Assembly (NCBI RefSeq): GCF_047675955.1
Contig: NC_132926.1
Coordinates: 15,009,326-15,073,325 of the forward strand
DNA length: 64,000 nt
From: Chlorocebus sabaeus
Lineage: Eukaryota > Chordata > Mammalia > Primates > Cercopithecidae
Direction: 5' to 3'
Shown here in pieces: positions 1 through 13,000 of the stretch (position 1 is its first letter; each line of letters begins with the position of its first letter). The translations under genes were made by a program, and so were the position numbers. The notes beneath the pieces are model-generated. The model had not been told where the DNA came from. It did not search any database and was given only the letters and a program-made list of their open reading frames with translations.

Positions 1-379
1 TATTCTAGGATCTTGAAAGGACAAGCTATTTATGTGACTCATGGAGGTTTTTGTAGTGAAAATAATGTTTGAGATGATCAATTTTGTATTGAAAAAAAAA
101 GTACAGCATATGTTGTTGATTTTTTTTTCTTCTAGAATTCACCTTGCTGCTAGCCTTCCAAATTCTTGATAAACATTCGCTGATAAACACTCAAAGTAAA
201 CACAGGTATGATGAAGAAATAGCTCAAATTTTATCAACTGCCCACATTTGGATAGATCTGACAGATTGGTTCAGTTAATTACCAAATTAGTGAACTACAA
301 AATGGATCCCAATCACACCAAAACAGTTAAGAAAGAAGCAGTGAAATGGAAGCATTAACAAAATGCTTAAATCTAGTTT

Positions 380-600
380 GTTTTTTTAAAGGCAAGGTGT
401 CACTACATTGCCCAGGTTGGTCTCAAACACTTGGGCTCAAGCAATCCTCCCACCTCTGTAAGAATTAAAGAAAGAGGAAAGAAACATGAAACGTGGCTTG
501 ACAACCAAGGACAGGTTTATTTTAGAGAAAACAAATCTGAGAGGGGCAGCCTCCTGAACAGCTGGGACTACATGCATGCACTATCACTCCTGGCAAGGTA
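380..600 (-). repeat. Broken Alu-like fragments around an insertion
   Basis: Bases 395-455 read like antisense Alu (CATTGCCCAGGTTGGTCTCAA, then GGGCTCAAGCAATCCTCCCACCTC). The next Alu-like words (CAGCTGGGACTACATGCATG) resume only near 555. The A-rich stretch between, about 90 bases, does not belong to Alu and looks inserted; I cannot name its family. The rest of 1-1040 shows nothing recognisable. Confidence 0.45.
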
Positions 601-1044
601 TTTTTTAATAAAACTTTTTTAAGACTATTTTTAAAAATACTATTGTGAGAAGTGCACATATTTGAAGAGATGTTACAGTGCCATTTTATACTGCATGACT
701 CATATTAGAATTCAAGAAAAATATACATTTAAAAAACTTTTAAAATTTATTTTTAATTAGAATTTCAAAGAGAGATTGACTGCAGCATGCTCCTCTGTGG
801 CTTGGTGTCTGGGGTCAGTGTTAGATCCAAGGGAGTCCTGGTTCTTAGGTTTATTTTGAAGCTGATTTCATTCCCAATAACAACAATGAGGAGGGTGGCA
901 GGATATGAGAAGAATGAATGTGATATACACAAAAACCCTTGCTCACAAAATATTCCCAGTTCCTTCAACTGACCCTAATTTAAAAATAAATCACACTACA
1001 ATGAATAACAGCAAAAGTAATGCTAAAGACAGTACTACCAGCAA

Positions 1045-1285
1045 TAATAATAAGTGATTGAGCACTCACTGTCAGGCACTCTGCTAAATACTTAACAGGG
1101 ATAATCTCAATTTTCACAACAGCCCTATGAAATAGGTGTCATCATCTTCATAATCATCATCATTATCATCAGCATTGTTATTTTAGAGCTGAAGAAACTG
1201 AGACACAGAGCGATTAAGTAATTTCCCATGTTCATACAGTTATTAAACTGTAGAATTACGGACCAGTAGGATATTATATCTTGTG
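1045..1285 (-). repeat. MIR element
   Basis: Reads as the reverse complement of the MIR consensus: GCACTCTGCTAAATACTTAAC, then CTCAATTTTCACAACAGCCCTATGAAATAGG, then GAAACTGAGACACAGAG and a diverged TTAAGTAATTTCCC. A TCATCAT-rich expansion (about 1138-1170) interrupts the middle. Confidence 0.8.
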
Positions 1286-1439
1286 TTTTTTATCTTATTT
1301 CTACATAAAATGCACAAATTCTCAGGAAGATAATTGAAAAGCATCTAAGAGGAAAATACAAGAATGCATATCAAATATCAAAAGCTGTATGTTTGATTAA
1401 AGAGAGAGATTAAAATTTAGAAATTGAAATATGCATTTA

Positions 1440-1488
1440 GATAGTACCTGGCATGTAGTAAGCCCTCACTGAGTGCTATTTGTTATCA
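1440..1488 (+). repeat. MIR 3'-end fragment
   Basis: AGTACCTGGCATGTAGTAAGC followed by CTCACTGAGTGCTATTTGTTA matches the sense 3' end of MIR. It abuts an antisense MIR fragment. Confidence 0.65.
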
Positions 1489-1620
1489 CAAACTCATTTA
1501 ATCCCCAAGGCCATCCTAGGAGCTGGGTGTTATCTCCACACTTACAGACCAAGGTGCCAGAAGGTCAAGACACTTGTTGACCTCAGAGTTCAAGCTCTTA
1601 CCAGCATGCTCTCTTGCCTC
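1489..1620 (-). repeat. MIR fragment, antisense
   Basis: AACTCATTTAATCCCCAAGGC, then AGGAGCTGGGTGTTATCTCC and CTTACAGACCAAGG follow the reverse MIR consensus. With the preceding fragment it makes a pair of oppositely oriented MIRs. Confidence 0.6.
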
Positions 1621-4600
1621 TCAGAAGACCAATTCACAATTTTTCTTCCAGTTTATTGGATTATTTCCTTTGATTTATCAGTCACGAGAATTGCAGTTTT
1701 ATACTACCCTCATCTGTCTTGGGAGGAGTTAAGTGGTATTTAGAAATAACTCACAGATACTTGGAACTCTCATATTTACATTTTCAACACTTACAAATAA
1801 ATTTTTCAAACTGCAAAGCAGGTACTATAACCAAACATATAAAGCCATCTATATTCCACTTGGACATTAACATGAAATTGCACTGTGCAAAACCTTATGA
1901 TAACTGCATTTCATTGGCAAATATTTATTGCATTTGTGATATACTTATAATAAAACAGCTTAATCCATCATTTCAACTGATATGGATGCACGATTTTTGC
2001 TGTAGATTATGATACTTCCTTTATGAAACATTATAACTCCCAGAGCTGAGCGAATGAGGTTAGAAAAAACCCCAAACCTGCAAGAATAATATTTTCAATG
2101 ATTTTGGAATAAGTAATGTGCTAACAAGTGCACAAACCTTCATGCTCCAAGCTGAACAGAAGATTTTTTTTTTATGTAAAATACCAATTTCATATAATCA
2201 AAACATGACTTTCACAAAACAAAACAAGATGTAATTTTACATTTCTGGGGGGAATATTAAGAGCCTTTAAAAGATGTCTACTTTAATTGTATTGAGAGGT
2301 TAAGCATTCTTCAGGAATTGTTCTCCCATAATAACTATCTGGATAGAATTCTGATCACAACAATTAAAAATAAAAGTGATGAGATTGCAGCGAAATTATT
2401 ATCCTTTTAAATATTGGGAACCATTTAATAACCTTAGTTTTATTATAAAATGGAAATCTGAGCAGAGTTTCTTCCAGAGTGTCTTGAGGTGGCTATTTTC
2501 TAACATTGATATGATTTCTGAAGATGAATAAATAGCAGGCCAAGCCCTGAAAAACCTCACAATTTCTGAATCTGTGTGTGTGTGTGCAGAATAGGGTTGG
2601 GGGGTGCTGGAATATATTTAACTTATTTAAAGTACTCTGGGGCTGCTGCAGAGAGGAACTGATTTATTCTGCCTGGGGAAGCGGGCCGGAAGAATGACTG
2701 AGAGAACAAGACAGTTGTATAGGTCCTTGAAGGACGTAGGGTGGGGCGTGATAGGTCAACACATTCAAGGGCATGTGAAATAAAAAAACAAAAACCCAGA
2801 ATAGAAAATTAGTGGATTTGGGGCCAAAGACAGGTATTTCTGCTGGGACAGAGGCCAAGAAGCAGATTTTTAAAAGAAATATTTTCAGTTGACAATTTAT
2901 AACCACACAAAGGATTTGTACTAAAGAGATAATCTGGGGCACTACAAAGTACATGGGATTTGGGACAGCTAACATTAGCGCAGGACATTTAAGGGGTTGA
3001 GGAGGTTGCTTTGCCGTGGTCGATGGTCTCTGGCGGGAAGAAAGGTGAAAATGGATGCCCCACCTGAGAATCATAAAATAGTTGCCTATGAATTTCAGAA
3101 CACTTGATATTGAACTTCACTTACGGCTGAGGGTGAATGAAAATGATTCCAGAATTGATAACATAAAGCAAAGTACATCCTAGAGATAGATGTGTCTTGT
3201 TTTCTCAGTATAATGCTTAAAGAAGACCTGGACTATTGTTTTCCAGGGTGCACAACATGGGAAATGGTTCAGTGGGGAAGAAGAGCAAACATTTAAGGAC
3301 AATTATTAAAAGGGGAATTATTTACTTTGTAATGTATCAAGGAGGCATTTTTAACTCTAGGCACATCAATCCTTCAATGTCTCTTTCCCTAATTTGCATA
3401 AACACTATAATTGACAGCTTATTAACAGTTCATTAAGAACACTAAAACCTGGTGATAAACAACAGCCTGCCAACAGCACAGTGGACAGAATATCTAGCCA
3501 TGCATTTTATCCACCTCAGAAGTCAACCCAGTTTACCAACAGTAAGTCCAAAAGGTGGCTTTGCTCATCGATATTCTCATACTGACAAGCGCTCAAACAT
3601 GGCGCTGCAAAGCCCTCATTAAGTGCCGATTAGCAGTTAATCTGTCTTTCAGCCAGCTAACTTTGCAGAATAAATGTACCCATGACCCCTAAAAATGCTA
3701 CAATAATTTTATTTAAATAATTGCAAGTCTTAGGAACACCTCTACATCATAAAAAGAAAATGAAAAAATAAAAGAGAATGGCCGACACTAACAATCTGTA
3801 TTTCTTGTTCATTGCTAAAAAATAAAGGTACTGTATCAAGTCTCATGGGTGGCTTTTTCTTCTTATTCCAAAACGGAACATTTTCATGATTGCAGTTTGA
3901 AATATGCTGTACAGGAGTCAACGTTGCACAACATGGACAAAGCTATTTGTGTTTTCCTGGTAAGAGTGCATCATAAAACTACTGGATGTTGTCTTTCCTT
4001 ATCTTTGGATGAAAGCCTGATTATAAGCTCATTTCAGTTGAACAAATCTTTCTAGACTTCCTGCTGAGCAGGGCATTTAAACTTTCAAGCAGAGAGGTCT
4101 TCATTTTCTGTACCCTGACAGTGTATGCTCCTTGCAGCTCTGGCATCAGGATTCAGAAGAAAGCATTGGGATGCACGGGAGTATCTTACGTTAAGGGATT
4201 ACACACTCCACTTTGCATTTTTCTTTTGGAAATAGACATCAAATAGACTATTGCTAACAGTGGCATGCATCTTATTAACTCTCAATTCTCCTTACCTGAA
4301 GTTGTCTTCTTGCAGGGAAGGGAAATGTAAAATAAACATAAAAATCATTTTAGAGAATACTCCGAGATGAACAGAGAGGCTGCCTGATAAATTATTGCTG
4401 CAAAGCTTTTTTGCAAAATAAGATATCAAGAGTTGAAAATTCCTTAAAACATTAGGTATATATCTTTTCACCTATTAGCTTTGGGCCATTGAAGTTCCTA
4501 AAGGCTCACAGCTTAAGTCATGGATATGTTGATCTACATGAATAACTAGAACTCCTAGGATGCTGATTGGAGAAAATGAGAAATTATTACGTTGAACTGA

Positions 4601-4815
4601 ACATTGTGGACTTCTGAAGTATTTTGAATACTGTAAAATTCCTAGCCACATTATATTTCGGTTAAGATATGAGGTTACATCCTACTGAAACAGAATAACT
4701 GTGCTACTTGTCAAACTACCATCACCACGATTACAATTGCCAAACAAATATGACATTTACTTTTAAAAGTCATAAATATAACCTATTAATGGAGAGGGTA
4801 GAGATAACATTCTTA
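1621..4815. other. Mostly unique intronic DNA
   Basis: I see no recognisable young repeat across these 3.2 kb. A short TG run lies at about 2573-2587. Part of 2650-3070 has words reminiscent of very old repeats (for example GTCCTTGAAGGA) but not enough to assign a family. No supportable gene or RNA. Confidence 0.5.
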
Positions 4816-4825
4816 AGAATACTAC

Positions 4826-5132
4826 TGACCAGGCACAGTGGCTCACACCTGTAATCCCAGCACTTTGGGAGGTCGAGGTAGGTGGATCACGAGGTCAGGA
4901 ATTCAAGACCAATCCGGCCAAGATGGTGAAACCCTGTCTCTACTAAAAGTACAAATATTAGCTGGGCATGGTGGTGGGAAACTGTAATCCCAGCTACTTG
5001 GGAGGCTGAGGCAGAGAATTGTTAGAACCTAGGAGACAGAGGTTGCTGTCAGAGCCAAGATCATGCCATTCTACTCCAGCCTGGGTGACAGATTGAGACT
5101 CCATCACAAAACAGAACAAAACAAAACAAAAC
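4826..5132 (+). mobile_element. Alu element, full length
   Basis: Starts near GACCAGGCACAGTGGCTCAC, has both arms with CTGTAATCCCAGC twice, and ends in a modified tail of (CAAAA) units. It is flanked by a 10-base target-site duplication, AGAATACTAC, at 4816-4825 and 5133-5142. Divergence from consensus suggests an Alu of middle age. Confidence 0.95.
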
Positions 5133-5149
5133 AGAATACTACCAAGAGA

Positions 5150-5350
5150 ATAGCGTGATAAGGAATTTTGTATATAATAGCTCATGCTATAGTCACAGGA
5201 ATCTTATGCAGTAGATGTTCCTATTATCTATTCTATAGGTAAGAACGCTGAGGTTTATTGTGAACTGTCTAGGAGTTCACAGGGCTAATGGACATGGAAG
5301 AACCATCTTAAATCCAGTTTGTTAGTCTCCAATGTCCACACTCTGTCCTG
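5150..5350 (-). repeat. Probable MIR relic
   Basis: AGTCACAGGAATCTTATGCAG, then CTATTCTATAGGTAAGAACGC, GCTGAGG and TTCACAGGGCTAATGG weakly follow the antisense MIR order. Strongly diverged. Confidence 0.45.
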
Positions 5351-6009
5351 TCACATTAAAATGCCCATGGAATATATCTCCACATATTCACTGGAGCTCT
5401 CACTAGAAGTTCAAAGAGGAGGGCCACCTGTTGAGCGGAAGCTTGGCTCTCTTTAAACACCCCAGGGACAACACCCATGCCAAGGCTGGGTGTTGATCTC
5501 TAGTTAAATGGAGCTCTAATAGGCACTTAATTTAAGTTAGCTGATTGACTGAGGACAAGGTTAACGTGTGTACACTGGAAATGTTAATTTCAATATAAGT
5601 GACTACTCTGTCAGAACAATGCTTTGCAAAACAACCATTAATATTCAAATATAATTATCTTTATTGCTATTGTCAGAAAAACAACACTGAGTAACATGGA
5701 TCAGTGGCCTAAGTCAGACTAATATTTCTTTTGAGATGTCAACAATGTGGAGTTTTTGTTCCATGTGAGGTTAATTAGCAAATACTCTTTAAGTTTTAGC
5801 ATAGACATATTACTGTTTAACCACGACCCCAAAACACCTTTACAATTTCATAATCCTTTCCCAATTCTTACTATGCTGGTGCCTCCAATTCCAAATGTTA
5901 AAGTCCTCTTGTCTCTGATTAATTTAGTTTAGTCTTGTACTTCAAAAATATGTGTCCACATTTTTACTATGGTCTTTAAATAACAATTTAATTCATTCCT
6001 TGCTTCACT

Positions 6010-6480
6010 CATTTCTTTATGCAGCAAATATTTTGAGTGTGTGCAACATATCAGGCTTAGTTCTAAGTATATTAGTAAACAAAACAAAGACGCCTGCCAC
6101 CCTGGAACTAATATTCCAGTAGGGAGAGGGTGATAATAAGAAGAAATTGTGATAAGGGAGTAAATTCGATAGCAGAGAATGATGGTACTCTCGGAAAAAG
6201 ACAGGGGTTATCCTGCTAAAACAGGGAGGGGAAGGGAGTTGCAAGTTTACACAATGGTCAGGGTGGGCCTTGTTGAGAAGGTGACATCTGAACCTGAAGG
6301 AGACAGCATTAGACATGAAGATACGTGAAGCAGAACATTTCAGGCAAGAAGAATACTAAGTGCAAATTTCCCTAAATTGGAAGTGGGATTGGCTTATTCA
6401 GAGACCGCATGGCTGGAAGCGAGTGAGTGAGAAGAATACTGGTAGGAGGTGAGGTTGTAGAATTTCCAGGGCTCCCCTGC
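6010..6480 (-). repeat. L2 LINE 3' portion, antisense
   Basis: Reading forward it follows the reverse complement of the L2 3' end: GCAGCAAATATTTTGAG, TTAGTAAACAAAACAAAGACG, GGAACTAATATTCCAG, GGTCAGGGTGGGCCTTGTTG, AGAAGGTGACATCTGAACCTG and AGGCAAGAAGAATACTAAG. About 470 bases of an ancient, dead element. Bases 5351-6009 hold nothing else I can name. Confidence 0.75.
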
Positions 6481-7169
6481 TGAAGAGTGTAAAGCCCACT
6501 CCACTCCACTTGCCATCATACTTATTGCCAGCTATACATGTCCTCACTCACAGTACAGTAGAGAGGCCACCATCCAGGAGTCCACACAATTTATTTGGTC
6601 CCAGAAAGGTTTAACAATTTAAATTTATTTAAAAATCAGATGTTTTTTTGAAAATTGGACTTTCGGATAGTCTAGAAAAATTAAAATGTCTCATAGCCTA
6701 CAATTTCCTTCACACAGGGTAACAATAAGCTCTCCACTTTTCATGGACATGTACTTTCCAAGTTGCAAAATACTCCTGCTTCTGGCTTCCCTATTCATAT
6801 TAAGCAACTGGTCCGCAGGAATTTTGGTGACCCTTTGCAATGTATAAAACTCTATACCTGTTTACATCTTTTCCTTTTGCCTTATTTTCTTCTATTATTT
6901 TAATTACTATTCTTACTTCAAAGTTCAACTTAATTCTAACTGCGTTTATGCCAAATAAATTCTCATTGAAATGTTAGAATCATGCTCTCTGCTGCTGCAA
7001 AATCCTGGAATGCTTACTATATTGGTGGAACTTGCTCACTATTGCAAGTCCCCTCTTATTACTTACACTTTGCCTTTGAACCTGATTTTAGTTCAAATGA
7101 GGACTGAGGTTTCCCTTTATAGATAATCTTAGTCTCATAACATAGGTATATTTATTCTTGGTTTACTGC

Positions 7170-7270
7170 AGAGAAGTTGCATTACTCATTTAAAAACACA
7201 GAGAAAGTGATGAGTAAATCCAGAATTGTAACTTAGGTCTGTGGTCTGTCTGACTCTAGAATGGATGTAC
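7170..7270 (-). repeat. MIR fragment
   Basis: ACTGCAGAGAAGTTGCATTAC, then GTAACTTAGGTCTGTGGTC and TGTCTGACTCTAGAATGG resemble the antisense MIR segment ending in the 'gtctgactcc' word. Confidence 0.45.
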
Positions 7271-7460
7271 TTTTCATAGTGTTAGTCAGGGGATGTGTTG
7301 AAAATATATTATGTAACTTTCAAATGGCCATCTCTTTGTTTCAGTCATTCTGACCGAGCAGGGCTTTTCAGAAGCCTAAGTGAAATTGGAAAAGATGCTG
7401 ATGAAATTCTGTCATTCTAAATACCCATTTACCCAACCATCAACATATATATATATATAT

Positions 7461-7749
7461 TTACTTTGAGACGATGTCTCACTCTTTCACTCAGGCTGGA
7501 ATGCAGTGGCATGATCTTGGCTCACTGCAACCTCTGCTTCCCAGGCTCAGCGATTCTCCTGCTTCAGCCTCCCAAGTAGCAGGGATTACAGGTGTGAGCC
7601 ACCAGGCCCATCTAATTTTTGTATTTTTAGTAGAGACGGGATTTCACCAGGTTGGCCAGGCTGGTCTTGAACTTCTGACCTCAAGTGATCTGCCCATCTC
7701 TGCCTCCCAAAGTTCTGGAATTACAGGCATGAGCCACCTTACCTGGCCT
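7461..7749 (-). mobile_element. Alu element, antisense
   Basis: Reads GAGACGATGTCTCACTC through GTGAGCCACC and ATTTTTAGTAGAGACGGG to GAGCCACCTTACCTGGCC. Target-site duplication ATCAACATAT at 7439-7448 and 7750-7759. The tail side has become a (TA)n run (7445-7460). Confidence 0.95.
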
Positions 7750-7766
7750 ATCAACATATTTAAATA

Positions 7767-7768
<2 letters not shown>

Positions 7769-7812
<44 letters not shown>

Positions 7813-7827
7813 ATCTATCTATCTATC

Positions 7828-7866
<39 letters not shown>

Positions 7867-7876
7867 ATCTATCTAT
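7769..7876 (+). repeat. (TCTA)n / GATA microsatellite
   Basis: About 27 tetranucleotide units, interrupted three times by a TCA slip (TATCATC). It lies just past the target-site duplication of the preceding Alu. Length is likely polymorphic. Confidence 0.97.
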
Positions 7877-8671
7877 GTATGTTTTCATGTGTATATATAT
7901 AGTATGTTATATTTTATAATATAAAACATATATGTAAATATATGTATAATTTTAAGTTTAGGTTGCTTAGTATAGTTATCTATTTTAGTCAAATTATGTA
8001 ATTTCTCAATATGCTTTTATTAGATGATAATGTTTAAACTATCTTGAAGCAATCATAATTTTTTAAGTGACACAGGCACACTTATATATATGATAATGAT
8101 TTGTATTTATTCTTGATGTCAAGGGATAGGATGTAATTTCGTCACCTCAACCCACATCACTAATTGCTTTTACCAATGTTGATTTCCCCATCCTTGGCTT
8201 TTCGAACTTTAATGAAACACCATAAGAATAATGAACTCTTCCTTCTCCCAGCAAACACATGCTTGAGATTTTTTATGGAACAAAATGTTACAAAAATAAA
8301 CATAAAGATTGAATCTAATATTAATCACATAAGGTTTTAAAAATATGCAAATCTCCATATCTTCCTGTTGGTCACAGATTCTTTATTGTTTATGTCCTGT
8401 TCATTGTTCTGGCTACTGCTGTATGGTCAGGAGCTTGTTTGCAAAACTTAGCTTTTCTCAAGTTTCATAGTAGAAGACAATCTAATTTTCCTGTGACTTA
8501 CCAAATGAAAATGTTAAAATATAATATCGCAACAAAGTCACCGTGACAAAGTGGAACAATTAGGAAGTCGAATGTCCACCTTCATTAGGGACTGTAAGTC
8601 CAAAGTATTGTATTGAAGAATGGAAAACATTTGGATTCTATACATTTCTCCAAAGAAGTTTGTTTGTTTTG

Positions 8672-8964
8672 TTTTGTTTTTCTTTTTTCTTTTTTTTGAG
8701 ACGGAATTTCACTCTTGTTGCAATGGTGCAGCCTTTGCTCACCTCAACCTCCACCTCAGAGGTTCAAGCAATTCTCCCGCCTCAGCCTCCCAAGTAGCTG
8801 GGATTACAGGCATGTGCCACCATGCCCGGCTAATTTTATATTTTTAGTAGAGATGGGGTTTCATCATGTTAGTCAGGCTATTCTCAAACTCCTGACCTCA
8901 GGTGATCTGGCCACCTTGGCCTCCCAAAGTGCTGGGATTACAGGCGTGAGCCACTACGCCTGGC
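8672..8964 (-). mobile_element. Alu element, antisense
   Basis: T-rich head, then GAGACGGAATTTCACTCTTG, both arms, and CTGGGATTACAGGCGTGAGCC. A 15-base imperfect target duplication, TCTCCAAAG(A/C)AGTTT, flanks it at 8647-8661 and 8965-8979. The first arm has a short internal deletion (part of the CAGGCTGGAGTGCAG region is missing). Confidence 0.95.
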
Positions 8965-9234
8965 TCTCCAAAGCAGTTTAATTTGATTGTGGTCTAGGTG
9001 AGGATGTACATGTACAAGCACAAATATTAAGTGACACATTATTCAATGCAAATTAATGCAGTAAAACAAATATGAAAATGCCAAATGAAAGGTGGGGTCA
9101 GTCTCCACATGTGCACAAAGGGGAGGAGGAACACAAATTATCAGAAAGATGAATATTGAATGCAAATTCACACCAGGGGAACAGCAACACAACCACATGT
9201 AGCCAGGGTGCCTGTGTTGCATGGTAGTTGATGG

Positions 9235-9460
9235 TATCACTACAAAGTCAGACAGACCTACTTTTGGGCCCTGGCTCTTCCTCTTACACCTTCACTTTGG
9301 TGGGCAAGTTGTTTCACACCTCTGTTTCTTTGACTATAAAAAGGGAATCACACCACTTACCACGTAGGAATGCCATGATGCTTAAACTAGATAATGTATG
9401 GAAAGCACTTAGCACAGTACCTGGCACAAAAATTTATAAATTACAATTATAATTAGCCAA
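9235..9460 (+). repeat. MIR element, sense
   Basis: Sense order is clear: CAGACAGACCTACTTTTGGGC, CTCTTCCTCTTACACC, GGGCAAGTTGTTTCACACC, TCTGTTTCTTTGACTATAAAA, AGCACTTAGCACAGTACCTGG. One of the best-preserved MIRs here. Confidence 0.85.
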
Positions 9461-9589
9461 CTATGTGTGCTAGGGAAAGGGTAAGAGAGAGGAGAGAAAA
9501 AGCACATAAGTTCTGTAGGCTGGAATAAGAATAAGCAAAAGGCCTCATGTCACATGGAGGAAATATGAGGGGCTATAATAAAAATTTAA

Positions 9590-10060
9590 GAGATCCATCT
9601 GGCAATTCAGTATATATAGGTTCTACTGGTCTGGGAAGATATGGCAGAGAGATGGACTAAGAGGGGAACACTGCACTCCAGGTATAGAATGATGGAAGGG
9701 GACAGGGATGGAGGCTGCAGAAACAGAAAAGAAGGGATAATCTAAGAGACTGTGTTGGGAAGGTATCAGCAGGTGTTGGTGTTAAATTAGACTTGGAAGG
9801 TGAAAAAGGAGAGACAAAAATAACTCCCAGATAAGAGTATTAGTGAGCTGGAAGGATACAGAAATGCAGAAGTGATAGACACCCTTCTATTACCTTTGAA
9901 GTGAAATGTCCAACTACAGAACTACTGAAGACGTGCTTCTAAATGTGTAATTCTGGGTAATTAAGATTAGGGACATGGAGAAGGGGCTAAGACATAAATT
10001 AAGATCCTAAGACAATATTTGATTATAGATTCTCTTTGAAATGTTGACATCGAGTTATCA
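9590..10060 (-). repeat. L2 LINE internal portion, antisense
   Basis: GAGATCCATCTGGCAATTCAG, GAGATGGACTAAGAGGGG, AAAAATAACTCCCAGATAAG and GACATGGAGAAGGGGCTAAG follow the reverse complement of the mid L2 3' region. Confidence 0.6.
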
Positions 10061-13000
10061 ATGGATAAAACAATGACTACAACAACAGAACAGAAGAGAA
10101 GAAAAACGAAACAATCTATGCTCATAATCAAATTACAATCCCGTTAGAGAAATAAAAGCGATCGATTATACACAGAAAATTTCTATAGCCAGCTAAAAGA
10201 AAAAGAAGTAGTTTTCTGCATGAATCTTGTTTGGAGTTAGAATGTCAGTAAGCATGTTCATTGTACTACTGAATATTACTGTAGCCTGGTAATCATAAAA
10301 TGAAAAAAACAAAAACAAAAACAGCAAGAGAGTAATTCTCATACAACAGTTGTACTGAGGTGACTTCACAGTTATACATGTTTTGGTAATTCTGCAATAA
10401 ATTTGCCCTAATGTGGTGTCGTGCCAATATTTGCATTGCCAACTGCTGTCATCATAAGCCTTTTAGAGGCATCTGACAGTCCGTTTATCTTGCAAATACT
10501 TGCAAAACAAACAAACAAAAAGTAATGTTATATTTTAAGTTGCTTAAAAACTACTTGCAATTAGGAGCCCTGTATGTATTTAAATCAAAACAACCCCAGC
10601 AATGTTTTCAAGATTGCTGTAAATGCAGTACATGGATGAGAATGTACAGTGTTCCATAACAAGGGAAATCGTGATACCAGATTGCATTTACTTTTATCTT
10701 ACCCAAAGTAACATTATCTTCAGCAACCATAAAGTAACAGCACTATCATATAAATCTGTTTAAAGGAATTGGCACTGTTACAATAAAGGCCTCCACACAC
10801 TGGTTTATTCCCTGAAAATCATCCAAATGCCATTGGCTAAGAACTGAGACTTTTGATTTCTTCCTGAATTGCCACAAAGCACTCCCTTCACTCTTACACA
10901 CATATCCTTAAAACTATGTCAAAAGCAGGAACAAATTTCCTAACCCAAACTGAAAAGTCCTTGGCTCTCCAAATGACTATAAATTGCATGGCTAAGTGCA
11001 TATGGCCACAGGGCTGTCACAGTTACTTCTCCTGACAATTCATCATAGCATACTAATTCTATAATATCATTACTGCGTCTCTTCTCACTGTACTGATCCA
11101 GCCAGCTAATTTAATCAACTAATAATAGATTCAGAAATGGATGCAAGGGGCCCTAGCACTTCAAATTATATTACTAGAGATGTACCACTGCGAAGAGGAT
11201 ACATTCCTCACCATTCAACATAACCTCCAGAAGGTAGGTTTTCCCAGTAAGGTGGGTGAAAATCCTGGTAAAGGTTTCAGTTGAAAAACTTCAACCATAG
11301 AATTTTTTCAAAATCAATACTTTTTTTTGGCTTCAACGATGTCAACAGAAGGAAAAATATCTAACTTACTTTTTAAGTGCAGGGTTCAATATGGATATTA
11401 ATGAGACACAGGGAATTCAGAAGTTTTCATAAGAGTAGGAGAAATCAGAGTTCTATGATTAACTGCAAAGTAAGCCATTCAAGAATGGACAATTAATTTT
11501 ATTAAATTTTAATCTTCTCTGCAAATGTCAATGATAATTAGAAAACATTATTCTTTAACATCACAGTCCATCTTGCATGTCATGAAGAGTAATAAGTTAA
11601 TTTATTATGAAGGAAAAATAGCCTGAAAACATAAGGCTAGAAAGTATACAACAGGTAAAATAAATGCTACAAATATGCATATATCATTTATTTGAATGTA
11701 AAGTTAAAGCTGTAGTAGTTGTTATTTTTTTTTTTTAAAGAGCCACTTACTTGAAAGAATGATACAATTTCCTCCCAGCACCATTTCATGAAAAGGGACT
11801 TACCTATCTATCCTACAGTTGAAATGGTGATAGACAGAAACGTTTCTGTGGCAGACCTGTCAGCCAACTTTGCACCTAGATTTGCTTTGCGATTAACACT
11901 TCAGTGAGTGAATGCTGCTCTCTGAGTCCTGGCAAAATTCTTTACCTGTAGAGACTTGTGAGGAAAGAGAACCAACTTGCAAAGGAGCTTTTCTCACCAA
12001 AGTTTTGATGTTACCACCCACCTGATGGAAACTTATAATACAACAGGGCCCATTTAGTAAAATATTAACTGATGTACCAAGGTGATCTTTCCCAAGCAAA
12101 TTATGCAAATTTGAATATCGGATTCTTCCACTGATTATTTTTTCCACCAACAGGAAGGATGACTCTTGCTCCTCTGGATGAAGCAATGTTCCCAGAAGCC
12201 TGAAGATGAGTGATCTTTAACCAGCAGTGTGGATGCTGGAAATTGACCTAAGATAGGTTACATTTGATCAGTACCTCTTATTTCCCATTTAAATCATCTG
12301 TTAATGTTTTAAAATTGGAGACTTCATAGATAAATCTATATGTTTCACTTTTATTTCAAATCCCAAGATGTGATATTTTCATACACCCAAACACAACAAT
12401 CAGATAAAGGAAGCTGAGAAGTGGGTATACTCTCTCTAGCAAACCAGGGCCCCTAATACCTCTATAAATCACCCTAAATCACGGGCCCAGTGTTATCTTT
12501 TGTTTTTCACCTCGTAACAGAATGAGTTTTATCCATTTTGCTATCTACATTACCTGGACACACCTACAGCTATTGACATTTCCTAATATTCCTTATTCCA
12601 ATCAATTTTTAAAAGATCCTTCTACGGTAAAGATTTTTATAAAATATGTATTTACCATAAGATTATTGTTTATTTTTAAAAGATGCTTTTAGGTTTTCTG
12701 AATATGGTAATTTTACAAGATCACTTCATGCACTTAGATCAACCTTAAATTTCCATGTGGAATTGCCTTTATCAGAAAATTTACAGTAAAACGTATTTCC
12801 ACAAAAAATCAGTATCTACCCGGTATGAATCTTTCCTCTGTTAAAAGAGAAAATGAGAAAACTGTCATCATGATAATGCTGCTGTATAGTTATTTTGAGA
12901 AACAAGTATAAATTCAGTAAAATGTCTTTCCAATGTGACCCTTTGCTAAATGTGATTCAAACCATGTTTGCCTAGCCTAAATACAAGGCATCTCCATGAG

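Noticed and set aside
2664..3074. Minus-strand frame of 136 codons
   Set aside because: No recognisable domain. It is not the missing next TENM2 exon: it lacks the expected proline- and serine-rich tail sequence.
12103..12110. Exact POU octamer ATGCAAAT; also its reverse at 3392, 10429 and 15418
   Set aside because: Several copies are expected by chance in 64 kb of AT-rich DNA.
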